From: Okapia johnstoni
Lineage: Eukaryota > Chordata > Mammalia > Artiodactyla > Giraffidae
Length of the DNA stretch: 64,000 bases
Assembly (NCBI GenBank): GCA_024291935.2
Contig: CM044311.1
Location: 20,793,001-20,857,000 of the forward strand
Direction: 5' to 3'
Program-made: the position numbers and the translations under genes
In this document: positions 60,177 through 64,000 of the stretch, piece by piece
How positions within the stretch are numbered: the stretch's first letter is position 1
Layout of the letters: each line of letters starts with the position of its first letter
The notes under the pieces: model-generated
What the model was told of the DNA's origin: nothing
Database searches by the model: none
What the model saw: only the letters and a program-made list of their open reading frames with translations

Positions 60177-61729
60177 TAATTAAACTAAGATGCTTTTTCA
60201 CAGCTAGGGAAACCATAAAGAAAATGGAAGGACAATGCAGAGAATGAGAGAAAGTATTTGCAAACAATGCAACCACCAAAAGATTATCCTCCAAAATTTA
60301 CAAACAGCTTATACAGCTCAATATTAAAAAATAAATAAAATAAAATGTGCAGAAAACTGAAATAAATATTTTTCTAAAGAAGACATACAGATGGCCAAGA
60401 GGCACATAAATAATTGCTCAACATTACAAATTATTAGAGAAATACAAATCAAAACTACAATGAAATATGACTTCACACCAATCAGAATGGCCATATCACA
60501 AAGTCTAAAAACAATAAATGCTGAAGTGGATGTAGAAAAAGGTAACCCTCCTGCACCCTTGGTGGGAATGTAAATTGGTAAAACTGCAATGGAGGATAGT
60601 ATGAGGTTCCTTATAAAATAAAAAAATAGTGCTACCCTATTATCCAGCAATACCACTACTGGACATGTATTCAGGAAATCAGTTCAGTTCAGTCTCTCAG
60701 TCGCGTCTGACTCTTTGCGACCCCATGAACTGCAGCACGCCAGGCCTCTCTGTCCATCACCAACTCCCGGAGTCTACCAAAACCCATGTCCATCGAGTCG
60801 GTGATGCCATCCAACCATCTCATCCTCTGTCGTCCCCTTCTCCTCCTGCCCCCAATCCTACCCAGCATTAGGGTCTTTTCCAATGAGTCAACCCTTCACT
60901 TGAGGTGGCCAAAGTATTGGAGTTTCAGCTTCAACATCAGTCCTTCCAAAGAATACCCAGGATTGATCTCTTTTAGGATGGATTGATTGGATCTCCTTGC
61001 AGTCCAAGGGACTCTCAAGAATCTTCTCCAACACCACAGTTCAAAAGCATCAATTCTTCGGTGCTCAGCCTTCTTCAACATCCAACTCTCACATCCATAC
61101 ATGACCACTGGAAAAACCATAGCCTTGACTAGACGGACTTTTGTTGGGAAAGTAATTCAGGAAATACCATGGTTCAAAAGGATACATGCATCCCAAATTT
61201 CATTACATCTCTGTTTATAACAGCCAAGACACTGAAGCAACCTAAATGTTTATCAGTAGATGAATGGATAAAGCATATGTTGCTTAGCCATTAGAAATAA
61301 TACAATAATGACATTTGCAATGGAGATCATCATATCAAGTTAAATAAGTCAGAAGAGAAAGACAGATATTATAAGATATCCCTTATGATTAGAATCTAAA
61401 AGGGTGATACAAATGAACTTATTTACAATACAGAAACAGACTCACAGCCTTAGAAAATAAACTTAGAGTTAGCAAAGGGGAAAAATAAGGGCTGGGATGA
61501 ATAAATTGGGAGTTTGGGATTGACATATGCACAGGACTATATATAAAATAGATAACAAACAAGCGTATACTGTATAGCCTGCACACTCTGCTCAATATTA
61601 CATAATAGCCTAAATGGGAAACAAATTTGAAAAAGAAAATATATGTATAACTGAACAACTTTTCTGTATACCGGAAACTAACACAACATGGCATATTAAC
61701 TGCAGTCAAATATATATTAAAAAAAAAAA
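60177..61729 (+). mobile_element. Sense 3' part of the same twin-primed L1, split by BovB
   Basis: Starts CTAATTAAACTAAGATGCTT (L1 AATTAAACTTAAAAGCTT) and continues through TTGCAAACAATGCAACCACC, GACATACAGATGGCCAAGAG, the BovB interruption, AAGACACTGAAGCAACCTAA, to the 3' UTR and a poly(A) of about 12 at 61718-61729. Together with the inverted piece to the left it is one insertion. Confidence 0.85.
60680..61154 (-). mobile_element. BovB 3' end nested in the L1, 11-bp TSD
   Basis: Minus-strand BovB from the LVKAMVFPVVMYGCESWMLK region to the CTGAACTGAACTG tail. Perfect ATTCAGGAAAT repeats at 60669-60679 and 61155-61165 bound it, and removal restores L1 text. The coding parts remain open in two long pieces (60689-60883 and 60896-61120), which makes it one of the younger BovB copies. 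Confidence 0.96.
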
Positions 61730-62082
61730 GATCCAAATACAAAAATGATTAAAAATTCAAATATGTTCTATACAGAAATACTAAAGATGCTGCCCTAGAC
61801 ATATCAGGGAGAAGTGGAAACCTCTTTAGGAAAATGGAGTATTATCAGAGACTTGAGGATCATTTGAAGAATCAGGAGAGGAAAAAAAACAAGGTATGGA
61901 GAAGGCAAACTGTTCTTTACAAGTTAAATAGTATATGCAAAACTCTGGAAGCAATACATAGAATGACACCTTATGGGCATGAAAGATCTACATTACAAAA
62001 GCAAAGAAAGTAAGAAAATGAGCCTGGAGAGATTAGACAATTGAACATACATGGGATTGACCACTTGGGTTTATATGGGCAC
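61730..62082. other. Unassigned sequence
   Basis: About 0.35 kb between an L1 tail and a BovB start. It might be a decayed old repeat (AGTATATGCAAAACTCTGGA), not identified. Confidence 0.45.
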
Positions 62083-62121
62083 TGTGTGATTTTAAGAATG
62101 AGCTAACTAAAATGGATTGGA

Positions 62122-62535
62122 ATGAGTGAATTTAACTCACATGACCATTATATCTACTACTGTGGGCAAGAATCCCTTAGAAGAAAAGGAGTAGCCATCA
62201 CAGTCTACAAAAGAATCCAAAATGCAGTACTTGTATGCAATCTCAAAAACAACAAAATGAGCTATGTTTGTTTCCAAGGCAAACCATTAAATATCTCAGC
62301 AATCCAAGTCTATGCCCTGACCAGTAAGGCTAAAGAAACTGAAGTTCAATTGTTCTATGAAGATGAACAAAACCTTCTAGAACTAACACCCCAAAAAGAT
62401 GTCCTTTTCATTATAGGGGACTGGAATGCAAAAGTAGGAAGTCAAGAAATACCTGGAGTAACAGGCAATTTTGGCCTTGGAGATCAGAAAGAAACAGGGC
62501 AAAGTAGTTTTGCCAAGAGAATGCATTGGTCATAG
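62122..62535 (+). pseudogene. BovB endonuclease frame, partial
   Basis: 137-codon frame covering the second half of an APE-type endonuclease. GDWN (99-102) matches the family catalytic GDxN motif. It lacks the N-terminal catalytic Asn/Glu segment because the element is truncated, and it ends at a frameshift. Dead coding relic. Confidence 0.85.
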
Positions 62536-63056
62536 TAAACACCATCTTCCAACAACACAAGAGAAGACTCTACACATGAACATCACCAGATGCTCAACAC
62601 CAAAATCAGATTGATTATATGATTTGCAGCCAAAGATGGAGAAGCTCTATACAGTCAGCAAAAACAAGACTGAGCACGGACTGTGGCTCAGATTATGAAC
62701 TCCTTATCGCCAAATACAGACTTAAATTGAAGAAAGTAGGGAAAACCACCAGACCATTCAGGTATGACCTAAATCAAAACCCTTATGATTATACAGTGGA
62801 TGTGAGAAATATATTCACAGGATTAGATCTGATAGACAGAGTGCATGATGAACTATGGATGGAGATTTGTGACATTGTACAGGAGAGAGGGATCGAGACA
62901 ATCCCCAAGGAAAAGAAATGCAAAAAAGAAAAATGGCTGTCTGAGGAGCCCTTACAAATAGCTGTGAAAAGAAAAGAAGCAAAAGGCAAAGGAGTAAAGG
63001 AAAGATATACCCATTTGAATGCAGAGTTCCAAAGAGTAGCAAGGAGAGATAAGAAA

Positions 63057-63732
63057 TGCCATATGACCCAGAAATCCTACTGCTGGGCATACACACTGAG
63101 GAAACCAGACTTGAAAGAGACACGTGTACTCCAATGTTCATCGCAGCACTGTTTGTAATAGCCAGGACATGGAAGCAACCTAGATGCCCATCAACAGACG
63201 AATGGATAAGGAAGCTGTGGTACATATACACAATGGAATATTACTCAGCCATTAAAAAGAATACATTCAAATCAGTTCTAATGAGGTGGATGAAACTGGC
63301 GCCTATTATACAGAGTGAAGTAAGCCAGAAAGAAAAACACCAATACAGTATACTAGCACATATATATGGTATTTAGTCAATTGGTAAAAATAACCCTGTA
63401 TGCGAGACATCAAAAGAGACACAGATAAACAGAACAGTATTATGGACTCTGTGGGAGAGGGTGAGGGTGGGATGATATGAGAGAATGGCATGGAAGCATG
63501 TAAATTATCCTATGTGAAACAAATCGCCAGTCCAGGTTCAATGCATGATACAGGGTGCTCGGGGCTGGTGCACAGGGATGACCTGGAGGGATGGGATGGG
63601 GAGGGACGTGGAACAGGGGTTCTGGAGGGGGAAAATATGTACACCCATGGTGGATTCATGTCAATGTATGGCAAAACAAATACAATATTGTAAAGTTAAA
63701 AAATAGAAAATAAACTAATTAAAAAAAAAAAA
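63057..63732 (+). mobile_element. Bovid L1 3' end (676 bp) nested in BovB
   Basis: CCATATGACCCAGAAATCCT, GTACATATACACAATGGAAT, CAGAGTGAAGTAAGCCAGAA, the CCAGTCCAGGTTCAATGCAT block, CAATATTGTAAAGTTAAAAA and a terminal A12. It interrupts BovB between the RRDKK and AFL codons. Its tail shares derived text with the short L1 tail at 48.4 kb (GGGTGCTCGGGGCTGGTGCA, ACCCATGGTGGATTCAT), so both come from related source elements. Confidence 0.95.
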
Positions 63733-64000
63733 GCCTTCCTCAATGATTAGTGGAAAGCAATAGAGGAAAGCAATAGAATGGGACAGACTAGATATCTCTT
63801 CAAGAAAATTAGAGATACCAAGGGAACGTTTCATGCAAAGATGGGCTCAATAAAGAACAGAAATGGTATGGACCTAACAGAAGCAGAAGATATTAAGAAG
63901 AGGTGACAAGGATACACAGAAGAACTATACAAAAAAGATCTTCACAACCCAGATAACCACAATGGTGCGATCACTTACCTAGAGACACACATCCTCGGAT

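Larger units (their letters stand above)
62083..64000 (+). mobile_element. BovB LINE, endonuclease to linker, split by L1 and cut by the window end
   Basis: Sense BovB, 5'-truncated in the endonuclease region. First frame (62122-62535) has HYIYYCGQESLRR and IIGDWNAKVGSQEIPG, the GDxN signature of the APE-type endonuclease. A frameshift near 62525 moves it to a second frame (62619-63050) with DYELLIAKYRLKLKK and KERYTHLNAEFQR. After the nested L1 tail it resumes at GCCTTCCTCAATGATTAG and reads FKKIRDTKGTFHAKMGSIK, then runs off the window. The RT is outside. Stops (for example the TGA at 63904-63906) mark it as inactive. Confidence 0.94.

Overview
This window is AT-rich, repeat-dense nuclear DNA of a ruminant artiodactyl (a bovid such as cattle, sheep, goat or a relative; the species cannot be fixed from sequence alone). 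The call rests on repeat families confined to or diagnostic of that lineage: many BovB (RTE-clade) LINE fragments ending in TGAACTGAACTGA-type tails, over twenty tRNA-Glu-derived Bov-tA/Bov-A SINE units, CHR-type SINEs, and L1 copies with the bovid-type 3' end. Older layers (L1M, L2, MIR, hAT, LTR-like remnants) are those shared by placental mammals. No multi-exon gene, rRNA, tRNA gene, CRISPR array or prokaryotic feature was recognised; the window reads as intergenic or deep intronic DNA.

Layout. 0-10 kb: CHR SINE, Bov SINEs, two neighbouring BovB 3' ends, and an L1 mosaic with a SINE nested in it. 10-15 kb: an L2 interrupted by BovB, two hAT-type elements and a ~108-bp local tandem duplication. 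15-22 kb: a 5'-inverted (twin-primed) L1, a MIR and a three-unit Bov-A array. 23-29 kb: a near-full-length antisense BovB followed by an old L1 split by BovB and by two more BovB tails. 31-35.4 kb: a long antisense L1M remnant with a nested L1 tail. 36-42 kb: an internally deleted BovB, a head-to-head SINE pair and a 111-bp BovB tail with target-site duplication (TSD). 45-51 kb: a multi-stem palindrome, a BovB fragment with an open 340-codon reverse-transcriptase frame, a short L1 tail with TSD, an antisense BovB carrying a newborn microsatellite, and LTR-like remnants split by BovB. 53-54 kb: antisense L1 remnant. 56-57 kb: an intronless RAN retrocopy with an unbroken 215-codon frame, poly(A) tail and perfect 16-bp TSD. 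58-62 kb: CHR SINE, old L1, and a second twin-primed L1 that itself received a BovB with 11-bp TSD. 62-64 kb: a sense BovB running off the window end and split by a young L1 tail.

The only host-gene-derived sequence is the RAN retrocopy. It carries all canonical GTPase motifs, but it has lost a lysine in switch I and the phenylalanine used for NTF2 binding, and it lacks the parental promoter, so it is most likely a processed pseudogene. The main content of the window is a layered record of retrotransposition in which nesting gives relative ages: L1M/L2/LTR remnants are oldest, then twin-primed L1 copies and BovB, then bovid L1 tails. I found no convincing new gene system. The observations most worth a second look are structural: junctions, internal deletions, palindromes and microsatellite birth.
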